Source: Persicaria tinctoria (Eukaryota > Streptophyta > Magnoliopsida > Caryophyllales > Polygonaceae). Taken from it: a stretch of DNA of 64,000 nucleotides. The DNA lies in NCBI GenBank assembly GCA_037127255.1, contig JBANSL010000001.1, positions 34,277,001-34,341,000 on the forward strand. The letters are read 5' to 3'. Position 1 is the stretch's first letter; each line of letters starts with the position of its first letter. The notes under the pieces were generated by a model, which ran no database searches, was not told the DNA's origin, and saw nothing but the letters and a program-made list of their open reading frames with translations. Both the position numbers and the translations under genes were made by a program. This document shows positions 1 to 12,294 of the stretch, piece after piece.

Positions 1-52
1 CAATCTTCTGAATCATTTATGAGAAAAGCAAAAGCCAATGAGCTGCTTTTAC

Positions 53-3000
53 CTCTTTTTGATCCAAAAGTGCCAAAGGTAGTTCAGGATCAGGCTCCAC
101 AAATAATTCTGGCTTAGACATTATCTCACTCTGCAATTTGGGTTCTTAATTAGATGAAATTTCTCGGAAAGTAGTACATAGACTGTGCTTAGTACAAAAC
201 CTTAAGCCTGCCTTCTACATGAGCTCTGAACAAAGCCTTGCCAACAGCCTGAACCAAAATTGGACATGGATACAGTATTATGATAAGTTCTTTTGATGGA
301 AACAGTGAAACTATCAAATAATAAAGTCTTTAAAGAAATTCATCGATAATTACCCTATACAGCCCCTTGTAATCAAGGGGACCAACCTCAGATGCCACTG
401 ATCCATCATCCAACCTATCAACCATCTGAAAGAAAAATGTGTCATACTATCAAGGCTAATATCATAATCAGAAATGGTAGTTACAGAGTTATGAACTTGC
501 AGGACTAGCTTCTAGGAGTACTCGTCATTTACCCAAAAAAAAAAGATATTAGGAGTACTCTGTGCATTGAGAAGTTCTTAAGTTACTAGGTATAGATGTA
601 TCAAATGATGTTTAACAGCCAATAAAATAATTTACCTTTTTTTTGGGTGGGGATAAAACAATTTACTACATAAGGATTTTTTTCAACTAAAATTTTGAAA
701 AGGAAAGTCATACTACAACAAGCATGATGGCAGCATGTCGTGGCAGAGGTCAGCCCATGAAGAGCCAGAAAGAAGTTACTACCTCCGATCCAAAATGTAA
801 GTCGTTTGACTTTTTAACACGTATTTTAAGGAGCTAAAAACTATATAATATATTAACTTTTTTATTATTATTTTTTTACAATTCAATACTTATTACCAAC
901 AAATATTAAGTTGTAAAAAAATAATTTTAAAAAAGTTGATATTTTATATAGTTTTGGGCTTCTTGAAATACGTGTTGAAAAGTCAAACGACTTATATTTT
1001 GGATCGGAGGGAGTATTAGACAAGACCTAACTCTTCTAAGCTTCCATTTACTTGGAAATTGGAATGACTAGGCACTTTACACTAGAGCATTCTGCAAAAT
1101 TAAAGAGAAAAAAAAAAGGAATACCTGCATGTAAGCCACTGCTTCTGAAACAGAAAATAACGTGTTAAGGAACTCCCATCGAGTTTCTTTCCGAAGATCT
1201 ACAAGTTCTCTCCCATAGACATCACTTCCTTGCATAGAAAAAAAAAACATTGTTCATACACAATGCAGTTTTCCCTTTAATTGAAGAAATATTGAATAAG
1301 GACACAATCAACCCAAATGTCAATTCTTCAGTAGGGCAGATAGGGCTTGCCGTGATTATTTGAGCTTAGGCATGGTTATTTGAGAATGTAAATGGCTACA
1401 CTCTTGGATCTTACAAATGAATCTCTTGGTTTGGTTTCCATTATCTTTTGTAATCCTCTTCTTTCTTTTATAGATTTACCCATTTCAAAAAAAAAAAACC
1501 CCATTGAATCAGGTTCAGATCATGCCAAGAAAATTATAGGTTTATGCCGTTGCCTTTTGAGAATAAGGTTTTTTAGGTTATTATTGAGCATAAATTGACG
1601 TAACCTACTGGAGTACTATGTAATGGTAAAAATAATCTAGGCTTATTTAATTAATTCAAAAAAAAAATATTATCTCATGAAATGGTTCAAGTAATCAGAC
1701 AATACCAACCAGACCTTTACCTACAGCGTATAAAATTCGATCTGTGATAAGATGTGTAGTTACTAGTTATGGCCTTTGATTCATTTTTAGCGGCAAAGTT
1801 TAATGTGTCTAGTTATTAACCAACGCTGACGAGTTAGGCAAATAAAGCATACTTGATACATGGGATAGAATTATAGACTTACCTTTTAATAGCATTCCAA
1901 GTTTCCAATATATTCTGTTCTTACATTAAAAATCTCACCTTTTATAAAGGTAAAACTCATGGTTTAAGTTCTGCATCCAAGTGAAATGAAAATAAAGCTT
2001 GCATCACAAAATATGACATTTCTTAAACCACATAAGTGTAATTATGTCAAACCTTATAATATCCAAGTATAATGTTTCGATGTAAAAATGTTCAGATAAC
2101 ACGGGGAAAAATCATCCAAACATGCATGATGCATCAAACAAATAACATGGTGTAAACTAACATTAGACAAAGCAAGTAGACCACAAAAAGCAAGAACAAG
2201 AACAACATTGCAGGCTGCCAACTTAACTGCAACCACGATAGGATTATAACAATTGAGGCTTCTGCAGAAACACTTTCCTTTTCATTGAGTTAACAACAAC
2301 AACATTCTCTGTTTATCCCGCTCAAAGCGGGATCGGGGGGAGCAAGATGTACACTTTCCTTTTCATTAAACTGCTAAACAAGAATCATGTTGACTGTAGT
2401 TTTCAAAACATACCTCATAGCTCTATTAGACAACATTGTGGTGCCATGCATAGCCCTCTTCACATAACCAAACCGATCAGCCTTAACTAAATTGCCTTTT
2501 TCTTTGTCTATGACAAGGCCTCTAATGACCTAACCATAGAAAGAAGAATTTGAACCAAAGCATAAGCAAACTAACCATCCATAACAGTATTTAATAAATA
2601 ATTAAAACAAGCCACCCATACAACACGAAAAAGAGGTATCTTACCAAATCTGGATCAAAAGCAAGTCCATCAACAGGGAAGCCCATGTTCCTTAAGTTTT
2701 CCATACAATAGTCATAAGCACGTCCTTCCCAAGCCTGGATCAACAGAAAAGGCAAAATGAGGGGTGCATCAACAATCTTGTAAATGGAAAAGAATAAGGC
2801 ATCAGCAATACACAAAATACATTATACATAGCCTAAAGTCTATTGGAAAGATGAAGAAATATCTAATGACAAGATAAAACCTGGTAAATTACAATCAAGT
2901 CATTTTCCACTTTAAAAATTATCTACGAATCAGACCGACACCTAGAGAAAAACCAATCCCTAAGATTTAACATCTACGTTGCATTTGGTATAGCATTTTC

Positions 3001-6000
3001 AGCCACAAATATATATATATACACCCCCTGCGTTCGGCAAAACATGTCGTTTACTATTCACACACGCTTCTTTAGAATGATAAAAACTATGCTCCCTCCG
3101 TCTCAAAATACATGTCTTTTTAGATTCCATCATTAAGTTTAACCTACTTTTACATCTAATCATTACTCTTAATTTTAACATCCCCCTACTCTCCTCCTCA
3201 CAAATTTAAATAAAAAGAAACAAATACTCTAATACCGAAGTCTAATCATTACACTTAACCTACTTTTTACATCTAATTATTACATTTAACGTACTCCTCA
3301 ATTCCCGTGTTCCGTCCTAAAAAGACATGTATTTTGAGACGGAGGGAGTATAAAATATTCATATTTTTTTAATTTTTTTTTAGAATGATAAAAACTATAT
3401 AAAATATTCATTTTTTTATCAAAAAAATTTAACAAGTTTGTACTTATTCATAATATCTACGAAATTGTTAAAAAATTATTAAAAAAATAGATATTTTATA
3501 TCGTTTTTATCTCCTAAAAAAGCGTGCGTGAATAGTAAAGTGACATGTTTTGCCGAACGGAGAGAGTACCATCACAATTTCTAATATGGTAGTGGGGACC
3601 ACCATCACAAATACATCCCGCTTTTCACATAGGAATGTGGAACTCACACAAGTGACCATTTTTTTTTCAATTCTTCATTTTCTTTTTATTTCTTTGAAGA
3701 AATACTTCCAGAAAATACGTTATGTTTTCATCTAAACAACAACATTGTTTTGAATATTTTTTACTCACTCTGTCCACACTTTATTTTCAATTTCTAATCG
3801 TTTTTGTAATTATTTATTGGCCAAAATACCAATTTGGTATTAAAACTGACACCTTTAGACACATGAGTATTTAAAAAATAATTGGTGCAATATTGGTATT
3901 TAAAAAAACAATGATGGACATATTGGTATTTTTTCACCAGATGTCCAACTATACTATTTCTAAACCAAGTTTAATCTTTTAGAATTGAAATCTAGGGTTA
4001 AAATCAATATTCTAAAGCTACAAATTAATTTTATGAGGGTTGTAGGTCTTAGAATAAAAAAATACGAGAATATAAATAAATTTTTTAAAGCTAATGAACT
4101 AGTTAAAAAGGTGAAAAAACATTTCTTTAGTTGTTTTTACGAGAAAAAATGGTTCAAAAAGTGCAAACCCAGTTCAATATATGAGAATTGGACTTCTAAC
4201 GGAAAAAAAAAAATCAATATGTCCTTTGGCATTTTTTAAATACCAATATTGCAACCGATTTTTTTTAATACCCATGAGTCTAAAGGTGCTAGTTCTAAAT
4301 ACCAATTTGGTATTTTGGTTATTCATTAGTATATACAAAAATACTCCTTCCATCTTGAAATTTAGATCGTTTTAGGTCTTTATTCTTGTATCAAAATAGA
4401 TGTCATTTTAGGTTTTTTAGGTAAGGGATAGTAATGATTGTATCGATTTGTGTGTTGACTTTTTAAAAGATTTTGATTGGTTAAAAAAATGTAGCGGGTA
4501 TTAAAAAATAATAAAATTTATGAAAAAGTTAGTGAAATGATGATGTTGATTGAGGGGTGAGTGTTTTATTAAAACATGTGCAAAATCTTAAAACGACTTA
4601 AATTTTGAGATGGAGGGAGTATTTAACATGAACATATGAATCAACATATTTACAAATGAATAATGTAATTTTCGGGAAGAATAACGCTACCACCACATTA
4701 TACTCTCTCGGATCAACAATATAAGACTTTTTAACAAGTAACACGCATTTTAAGAAAATTCATTCTTCATTTAAAAACATCATAATTACACTATCTTTTT
4801 CATAAATTTTACAATTTTTAAAATTTTCACTACTCTCAACGACCAATCAAAATTATTTAAAAAATCCAAAACACCCAAATCAATACAAATCATTACTAAT
4901 CCATCACCTAGAAAACCTAAAACATCTTACATTGTTGATCAAAATAACTACTCCCTCCGTCCAACAATACATGGACTTTTAGATGTAAATTTTTGTCCAA
5001 CAATAGATGGTCTTTTAGGTTTTCTAGGTAAAAAGTTGTAATGATTTGTATTGGTTTGTGTGTTGTTGACTTTTTAAAATAATTTGATTGGTTAAAATGT
5101 GTAGTGGGTGTTAAAAAATAATAAAATTTATGAAAAAGTTAGTGTAATGATGATGTTTTTTTAAAAGTAAGGTGTTTTATTAAAACTTGTGCAAAATGCT
5201 AAAAGGCAATGTATTTTTGGACGGAGGGAGTATTATTTTATGTGTATTTTTTTAGGAATGGTTTTTCATTATACAAGTTTAAGAATATAAATAAAACCTT
5301 TTTCATTTTCTAACATTTCAAATAATACAACACCAACCCAATGAAATCCAAGGGATTGAATAATATCCTCTATCAATAAAAGGCCAAAAAGAAGTTAGTT
5401 ATCCATTGATTCAAATTTGAGTTTTATCTTTGTTATGAACTTTATGGTGGACTAATTTTGGAGGTTTTGACACGGCATAACTACATCCTAGGGAACTTAT
5501 TCAAGGCTGGGTCAATCAATCGTCCTTCTCGGGCACATCAGGAAATACAGAATTCTAAACTTTAGTTAGGACTTAGGATATCCACAAGAGCTAGAAAAGC
5601 ATGTGAAGTCTCACAAAGAAAATCTCTATGATAATATTTAAGTTAAGATAAAGAACCATTACTTACAGTGACATTGTAGTGTATTAAGGTGTAGTCCATA
5701 TCATAACCAATGGCACTAATTGACCGAAGATTCAATGTCCGACTACAAAATATGCCTCGAGGGGAATGCCTAGCAGAAAATGGACCCTGCAAATGAAACT
5801 ATAAATATCAAGCTTCCACAAGCAGAAACTTGCAGCAGATGGAAGAAAATGTCATGGTTGAAAAAATGTGGTAATCAAGAGCTTACAAATCGCCTATTTT
5901 TCATCCAAATAAACTTTATGACAGTAAACTATTGGCAATTACCAAGCTCCAATTTCAACCTAATAAACATTGATTATTCCTACAGGGCAGCCCTAGCCCC

Positions 6001-7461
6001 TAGGACTATTCACTCTTATATTATGCTCTTCACCAAAGAATGTTCACAGGAACCAATTATGATGTTGCATCAATGTGCTCACTGCTCACATTTAGAGGAA
6101 ACCGTGAGAGTTCCTTCACGTATCCAATGTTTGGTTAGCTTAATAGACAGATCAAGCCCCGGAAAGGTCATCTACATAAAAAAAAAAATTGGAAAACCTG
6201 CATATATAAATCCAGTCTGGTCCAGCATATATTTTAATGTACTAAACGAAATCACAGCTGTTTTTTTAGATTAAAAAAATACCACACTCTTCACAAAGCT
6301 TTATTATTTACTTGTACTTGAACACACAAATCAACGAAATAGCCTCTGCCCCATTCAAGTTATAAAAACAAAGTCAAGACACCCAGGACAGGAGGTGTTT
6401 TAAAAATGAACATGGGAAGTGGTTCTAAAGGTGAGTGCTCCTTTCTTCCCTGCAATCCAAACAAGGAAGGATTCCTTTTCCTCAACTTATCTTATGTCTT
6501 GAAATTTATGCAAACATGTTTTATGTGTTATCTAACACGTCTTCTGAGCCTACCAGTTATTGGCTTATCGCCTCTGAGCTTCTTCATCAAAATCGTTTTT
6601 CCTCCCAAGAATTCGCTTTTGCTCTATTTTCAACTATCCAACAAACATATCTTAATCACTAACACTTTGTTTATCTTACACGTACCAGCTATGTTCTATA
6701 GATGGGCATTCTCACTCATCAACAGCTGTCCAACATATCTTAATCACTAACACTTAGTTTATCTTAGACATACCGCCAACTAATCAAGCAGATGTTCTGA
6801 AAGCTAAAAACCCATATCACGCAGATAAGCAAAGAGAGGAAGACGGGGGAAGGTAGAAAAGAAGGGCAAAAAGCAGACCGGAATTTGCAAATCTCTGAGC
6901 AAAGATTCAGCTTCTTCAGCTTCCATCTTTGCCACCTCCTCAATTGGCCCTTCCATACTCATCTGCCCATCATAACCTGCACACACAAACAGGAAAGGGG
7001 GGGAAAACCTAAATTATCGTTTTAAGAACTATGAAATCATGCTTGTCAAAGAAAAAATAAACCCAATGATAAGCTGTTAAAGAGCAAACAAACACAAAAA
7101 ATGACTGTGAACAGTCGGCAAAATCCTCCATTGATTTCAACCAAAAAAGTCTTCAAAAATAAGTCGTGTAAAGATTACCAGAGACTTCTTCAAGATAGTT
7201 GAAATTGACATTCAAATCACCCTTGGTGCTCTGCCCTAGATAATCAACATCGCTCTTGTTGGCGGATGTAATAGAAAACAACTTATCTCCATCAGCCTTG
7301 GTGGTGGAGGGTTTCCCATTCTGCGTACACAGACAAACGGTCGAAGGGCAACTAGGTATGCTTCTAAACAAATTGCGGAAACTGGGTTGAAGACGAAGTG
7401 GATTGGCGGCGGTGTTGGTGGTGTTAATGGTGAAACAGGTTACCGCAGTCGCCGTCGCCAT
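53..7461 (-). CDS. HAD-superfamily subfamily IG 5'-nucleotidase, 5' part (runs off left edge)
   Basis: Nine exons join in frame: 7179-7461, 6879-6976, 5667-5786, 2645-2734, 2414-2529, 1125-1224, 354-425, 201-248 and 53-130. Every intron is GT...AG and the phases agree. The gene continues beyond the window's left edge. Exon 1 starts at the ATG whose first base is 7461 (MATATAVTCF); the open frame extends upstream but shows no earlier ATG. The first ~45 residues are rich in S, T, N and R with almost no acidic residues, which suggests a plastid or mitochondrial targeting peptide. Exon 3 carries the HAD nucleophile motif DMDYT in the context GYDMDYTLIHY. Exons 4-9 give the conserved text of this family (for example AFDPDL, VDLRKETRWEF, ALFRAHVEG, SKPELFVEPDPELP). 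The family dephosphorylates nucleoside monophosphates, or is assigned that role by homology; the exact substrate of plant members is uncertain. Intron 3 is 2.9 kb and full of MITEs. Family confidence is high; the start codon is likely. Confidence 0.9.
777..1015. mobile_element. Stowaway-like MITE in intron 6
   Basis: Terminal inverted repeats of about 40 bp start with CTACCTCCGATCC on the left and end with GGATCGGAGGGAG on the right, bounded by TA (777-778 and 1014-1015). The interior is AT-rich and has no ORF. It lies in the intron between exons 6 and 7 of the nucleotidase gene, away from the splice sites. Confidence 0.8.
2270..2367. mobile_element. Short SINE-like retroinsert with 17-bp target duplication
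   Basis: The 17-bp sequence ACACTTTCCTTTTCATT occurs at 2270-2286 and again at 2351-2367. Between the copies lies a 64-bp insert with an AACAACAACAAC run and a CCCGCTCAAAGCGGG hairpin, which resemble the 3' portion of plant SINEs. Long duplications of this kind are typical of target-primed reverse transcription. The insert is probably a 5'-truncated SINE. It sits in intron 5, upstream of the 2414-2529 exon as drawn and downstream of it in transcription. Confidence 0.65.
3020..3568. mobile_element. MITE (outer) in intron 3
   Basis: Outer inverted repeats read GCGTTCGGCAAAACATGTC near 3030 and GACATGTTTTGCCGAACG near 3541. They extend inward over about 70 bp through the shared text AGAATGATAAAAACTAT. 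TA dinucleotides flank the element. A second MITE (3091-3348) is inserted inside it. Confidence 0.7.
3091..3348. mobile_element. Stowaway-like MITE nested inside another MITE
   Basis: It begins CTCCCTCCGTCTCAAAATAC and ends with the inverse, GTATTTTGAGACGGAGGGAG. It interrupts the outer MITE just after AGAATGATAAAAACTAT; the same text continues at about 3383, so the inner element is the younger one. Confidence 0.75.
3821..4320. mobile_element. 500-bp inverted-repeat element in intron 3
   Basis: The ends form imperfect inverted repeats of roughly 90 bp. CCAAAATACCAATTTGGTAT on the left is mirrored on the right, and both arms carry matching text containing CACCTTTAGAC and GCAATATTGGTATTT. The interior is AT-rich and contains no recognisable transposase. 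Superfamily unknown; the exact ends are approximate. Confidence 0.6.
4342..4621. mobile_element. Stowaway-like MITE in intron 3
   Basis: The left end reads CTCCTTCCATCTTGAAATTT and the right end AAATTTTGAGATGGAGGGAG, with TA at 4342-4343 and 4620-4621. The interior is non-coding. Confidence 0.7.
4701..4948. mobile_element. Stowaway-like MITE, right end eroded
   Basis: The left end CTCTCTCGGATCAACAAT pairs with ATTGTTGATC near 4931. The terminal GGAGGGAG expected on the right is missing, and the next MITE starts directly beyond. It may have been truncated by that neighbour. Confidence 0.55.
4949..5232. mobile_element. Stowaway-like MITE in intron 3
   Basis: It begins CTCCCTCCGTCCAACAATAC at 4951 and ends GGACGGAGGGAG at 5230, with TA at 4949-4950 and 5231-5232. 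This is the clearest of the intron-3 MITEs. Confidence 0.8.
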
Positions 7462-10400
7462 GCCCGGAATCGACTTTCTTCCAAAATTGAGTGGTTCTGG
7501 TGTGGCAACGGGCAACTGACCAGTGAAGATTTTTCTTCAACGAGAATTTGGGTGGACCGGGATGTTATTATGGTGGTTTTCGCTAAACAGGGGACATGGA
7601 AGAGAGTGTGTTAACTGTTGAGCCAAATGACATTTTCTTTTATTAGGAAATATTCATGCGAGGAGGTTCTACTCGACATTCTTGCGGATGAGGTCTAGAA
7701 GACCTGAATCGTTGTAAATATCGACTCCCGAGTAGAGTGGGCTGAGTGGCAAAGAATTTGAGCGGCTAAGAATTTGAGCTTAAACAAGCCGGAAACTTGA
7801 GAGGCCTGAAACTCAATAGGTTGACCCATCAACAGCAGGGATGATGGTAATTTCATCCGCAGCCGACAGATGTCCATCTCACCCGACTCGAAAAAGTGAG
7901 TGAAAATCCAAAATAAAGCGGATATTAAATGGGTTATGGGTGAATGGGGATGGGTTGGGTCGGATTCGGGTGAAGACATTCCCCACCCGTCACCTGACCC
8001 ATCACCTGATCCGTCACCCGACTTATATTATATACTTATATTTTATATGTGAAATTGCCAATATATCCTTAAACCCTAATTCAAGATACCTATCAAACGA
8101 ATAAAATGGAAATATCTTGTCATAAAATAAGTTTTTTGCAATTTTTATTTGAATATATGCAATGCAATTTGCTCCTTATTTAAAATGGAAACGTGAAAGC
8201 AATGAGCTTCTAATGTCTTTTATTTCACTCGAATTATTACCCGATGGGTGATAGGTGGACGGGGCGGGTGAAATATTTGATGGGTGATGGGTTGGGTAGG
8301 GTGAAGAGTTTTGAGTGGTGGGTCGGGTGACGGAAGTAGATCATCCACCCATTACCCAACCCATTGCCATCCATATCAGTAGACGGATTAACCGTTAGCA
8401 AAAAAACCCGAAGAAGTCATCCGCTAGCAAATAAGTCGAAGAAGATATAGGACGAGTCACGAATGCCGAGAACACGGGGGAGTGTGACGACTCACACGGT
8501 ATCTCGAAACCGAGAATGCGGAGAGCAGTAACCCACCATCGGAAAGGGCGAAACCTAGGGAAGTGCACATCACCGACGTTGCCCCCACCTAGATGAGAAA
8601 TCTTCGAAGACTACAAACACATCCACGATCCTCTCGATCATGCAGGAAGCCCGATACTGCAACCCAACTCAGAACTAAACGTCACCATGCCATAGCAACG
8701 ATTGGACTCCAAAAGAACGAACAAAATCGGACCAATAACGGACGATCAAACATCCAACACAAATTTGTGTGCAGAGCTGCCGAGAATGCAAAGCATCGGG
8801 GGGGGGGGGGGTTTCAAATTATTACAAATACAATTTGGATTTTCCAAGACCTCACGGGTTTATTCAATCCTTTCGAGATTTTAGTCAGAACCTTAATAGG
8901 ATTGTGTCCAAAAGGTTTGTAAAATTAATTTTGTTTTGTAAAGAATCTCTTTCGAGATTTTTAAATCCCTTTCAGGATTTGTACAAAGGTCCTTTCAGCC
9001 TTTCAGGATTTTGATCGAAACCTTTTCGGGTTGGTTTATTCTTTATATATAAAGATATATATATATATATATATATAAAGAAATATGTAAATAAGTAGGT
9101 ATATGTATATAATTAATCCCGACTTTTTTTTCCTTGAGCTCATTTGGGCCCAAGACAAGACCTTGAGACTGAAGCACGAGTTTTAGGCCTAATCCAACAA
9201 CTACGGGCCATCTTAGGGCCCAGGGAGCACCTAAGGGCTAAGGCCATAGCAGCAAAAGAACGACAGCTAAGCAGCGCCAAGGAAGCAACCTTGAGGCGAC
9301 GCAAGTTGCTGGAGACCACAAGTAAGTGGGAGCCGAGGCGCCCAGAATGGAGACGAGTCCAAAGCCAACGAGAGGGGCGACCAACTCTAGTGATCATGAG
9401 AACGACTTACCCTAGATGAGTCGGCGGCACACGGATCGGCGCACAAAAACCCCAATCCGGAGGAATGAATAGGGGATAACAAAAGCCCCAAATCGGAGGA
9501 TTGGATTTTCGAAACCCAATGGGGTGGTTTGTGACTCCCCAATGAGGGTTAGATTCAGACGAAACCATTGCAGGCCGCCCCGGATGACGTCCGACACCAC
9601 CACAATGGACCGTCAATCGTGAGGAAGTAGACAGCCAAACCCCGCCCAACCCACAACATCGAGAAGGAAGAAGGAAGAGGGAACAAGCCAAAAAAACCCA
9701 AAATCAAAGGAGACTTGGTTCCAACACCAAGCATCCACATAGAAGTAAATCCAAGAGAGCTTGTCGGTGGCAACAGAAGACACCAATTTTGGGAGCCATA
9801 AGGCAAAAGATAGACAAGAAAGAGATGAATAATAGCATATTGAAAAAGGGGTTCCACAAATTCTAGATACTAGAGACTATAGGTGGCAATTCGGTTGTTC
9901 GGGTCGGGTTTTGGGTATACCCATTCGAGTTCGGTCATATGTTGGGTCGGGTCATATGTCGGGCCAAATGAATTTCGGGTTGGGTCAAGGCGGTTCACAT
10001 TAAGTTTTATTATAAAATGATGATTATTTTTTGTTTATCTTAATTATTGACTATTAAACTTCATTTATTTAGTATATTAGCTCTCATTATATTTAATTCA
10101 CGTTATTTGAGTATTTAAAAATAAGAAAATTAAAGTAATTATAAGGAAGAGTCGGGTTTTGTTCGGGTCGGGCCAAGGAGGAGTCGGATATGGATCGGGT
10201 CGGGTTTGTCTATGTTCGTGTACATTCGGGTATCGGGTCAAAATGGGTCAAGCTCGGTTTCGGGTTTGGGTTGTGCATAACACTAGATTTTCGGGTTTCG
10301 GTCGGGTCTAGGTTCGGGTGGGTCGAGTCGGGTTCTGGGTTCGGTTCAAAGAACCCGAGAACCGAGATATTTTTTCATTATAATAAAAACTATATAAAAT

Positions 10401-10580
10401 ATTAACTGCTATTGGTTCTTGATATTAATCCCTCCGTTCAACAAAAATATATTCATAAGAGTTATTGATTAGATAACAAAAGTAGTATTGACAAGATGAT
10501 TTTTAACAAATTAACTATAAGTCCTTTTCATTTTAAAAATATTTTCAACCCGAGACCAAATTAACAAAAACGCAAACTCC
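7462..10580. other. Intergenic region upstream of the nucleotidase gene; repeat relics
   Basis: The first ~200 bases should hold the gene's 5' UTR and promoter; I see no decisive TATA box. At about 7925-8375 and 9876-10285 there are blocks dominated by GGGTCGGGT and GGGTGATGGGT words. They are flanked by GGTGGCAA- or TGGCAATGGG-like ends, as in degenerate hAT-type non-autonomous elements; the ends are too eroded to fix. A run of 12 G lies at ~8799 and a TA microsatellite at 9055-9076. An open frame at 9144-9419 (plus) is rich in R, K, E and A but matches no family I know. No gene is called here. Confidence 0.5.
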
Positions 10581-10585
10581 ATCGT
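10581..10585. repeat. Left target-site duplication of the array (ATCGT)
   Basis: ATCGT lies directly before the first LTR base (TGTTGTAGG at 10586). The same five bases follow the last LTR base at 49795-49799. Confidence 0.85.
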
Positions 10586-12294
10586 TGTTGTAGGAGGAAA
10601 TCAAGTTTAAAATATAATGAAATAGATCAAACCAGATTCGTGCCCATGCAAATAATTACAAGACCTCCTCCTGATGTAGCAGCGGAAAGTCAGGATCGAT
10701 CCTCGAGGAAGCACGTCAGCGGATCTCAGGTAGAGGAAAGTTCTCAGCGAAGTCAACCAGAAGATTCCTCGATGTCGGGTAAACTACTCGATATCGACTA
10801 ACCTGTCGAGTAAAAACAGAAAGCAAAACGAAACAGAAAACCAAAACCAACAGAAAGTACTCGATCTCGACCAGCTCTCCTCGATGTCGACAAGATTTCC
10901 TCGACGTCGAGCAAAAATTCCTCGAAACCGACAAAGCAACAAAAACTTAAAAGTGCAATTTTTCGAACGCATAAAGGTACAACAATAAATCAATAAACTA
11001 AAAGCTTCCAAGATCAGGGTATAAACACCACAACGATAACCATGCAAAATAACACATAAAGGTACAAAAGATCATGTTTTTCATCAAATAACTTTCGTTA
11101 TTAACAAATAGGAATACAGAGGCTTTCGCATAAACCCTAATTGTTACTAACCCTTTTTCACATAATTAACCCAAGTTGTATTAAGATAACTTTCGCTTCA
11201 ATAACACAAACAAGGATCACCTTCAACTTTCGCAAAAGAATCATGCTCGTAGGGATAGAAGACGAATTGCATAAAAAGATCAAACCTTTACCCCATCACC
11301 TCACATGGCTACCGTCGGGCTCACCCCGACCCTAGAAGTGGGTGGACTACTCGCTCTTCATCATCAAGAAAGACATTAATAATAAAAGGAAATAACTTTG
11401 CAATAAAATAAACCAAAGAGAACTTACAACCGATCGACGACAAACCGTCTCTCAACACCTTCTCTCCTCTTGCCACAAGCTCTCTCTCTCTCTCCTACTT
11501 ACTTGATGTAATTGAAACTAGAACTGAATGCATGAAAAATCAGCCCCTAAGGCTTTACTTATAGGCTTCCTTCCTCCTCTAATTAGGAAAGAATTACCTA
11601 TCTATATCTATATCTATCTATCTAATTACTTAAGATAAAATAATGGAAATAAATAATTAAATCAACTAGGACTATATCTAAAATATCTTCATGTCTTCAT
11701 GTGGTAGGTAAATCTATCTTCCTTGGATAGGTCTTGATAGATTTTGATAGATTCGGACTTCCTTCGAACCCAAGCAAGCCAACTCAACTCGGATTAGCCC
11801 AACAGCGTCGCGGCCCAGAGAACTTTTGCTCGATATCGAGGAATTTCCTCGACATCGAGGAGTTTTGTCGTCGACTTGGCTTGTATGGCTTTCTTGAGTA
11901 ACTTCTTCCCGACTTGGACTCGGACAGCTGCCTTCGGTTTGGTCGATATCGAGGAATTTCCTCGACATCGAGGAAATGTTGCTCGAGTTGCCTTGCTCCT
12001 CTTCTCGGCTTCTCGATCAGCTTCTCCTCGATCAGGCTTTGGTGCACATTTTTGTCGATATCGAGAAACTTTCCTCGACATCAAGTAAAAGTTACCTTCC
12101 GTCTTCTCTTCTTGATTTTGTCCCGGAATGGCTCCAAATTCTGTAATATTAAACAAAAACTTATGTAGACCTCTATTTCTTGCAAATAAGCATATATTAC
12201 ATAAATTCGACATATTCCCAGCCCGAAATATGCAAAGTATAGAGAACATGGAGCTAAAACGTGTATAAAAACAAGGCTATTTTAGTGGACATCA
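10586..12294 (-). repeat. LTR1 (3' LTR of unit 1)
   Basis: 1,709 bp, with TG...CA ends. In element sense it starts TGATGTCCACTAAAATAG at 12294 and ends CTCCTACAACA at 10586. It holds clusters of TCGA-centred palindromes (around 10789-10925 and 11828-12090). It also contains a conserved block at about 11310-11350 with the stem-loop GTCGGG-GTGAG-CCCGAC. Small open frames within it are not genes. Confidence 0.9.
11557..11564 (-). promoter_or_regulatory. Putative TATA box of LTR1
   Basis: In element sense the LTR reads CCTATAAGTAAAGCC here. The equivalent sites are at 35611-35618 (LTR3) and 49064-49071 (LTR4). The related solo LTR has a cleaner TATAAATA at the same relative place. Transcription would start some 30 bases downstream. 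Confidence 0.5.

Noticed and set aside
5780..6274. Plus-strand frame of 164 codons
   Set aside because: It lies antisense to and inside an intron of the nucleotidase gene, overlaps exon 3, and shows no domain.
7462..7515. Possible extra 18 N-terminal residues of the nucleotidase (frame open to 7515)
   Set aside because: The codon at 7515 is TTG, not ATG. The first ATG is at 7461 and begins a good targeting peptide.
9144..9419. Alanine/arginine-rich frame as a real gene
   Set aside because: It has overlapping open frames on the other strand, no homologous domain I recognise, and no splice or promoter context.
10716..12249. Many open frames of 60-150 codons on both strands of LTR1 (and likewise LTR3 and LTR4)
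   Set aside because: They come from the open, CG-rich palindrome blocks, repeat in every LTR, lack domain signals, and occur in several frames at once.
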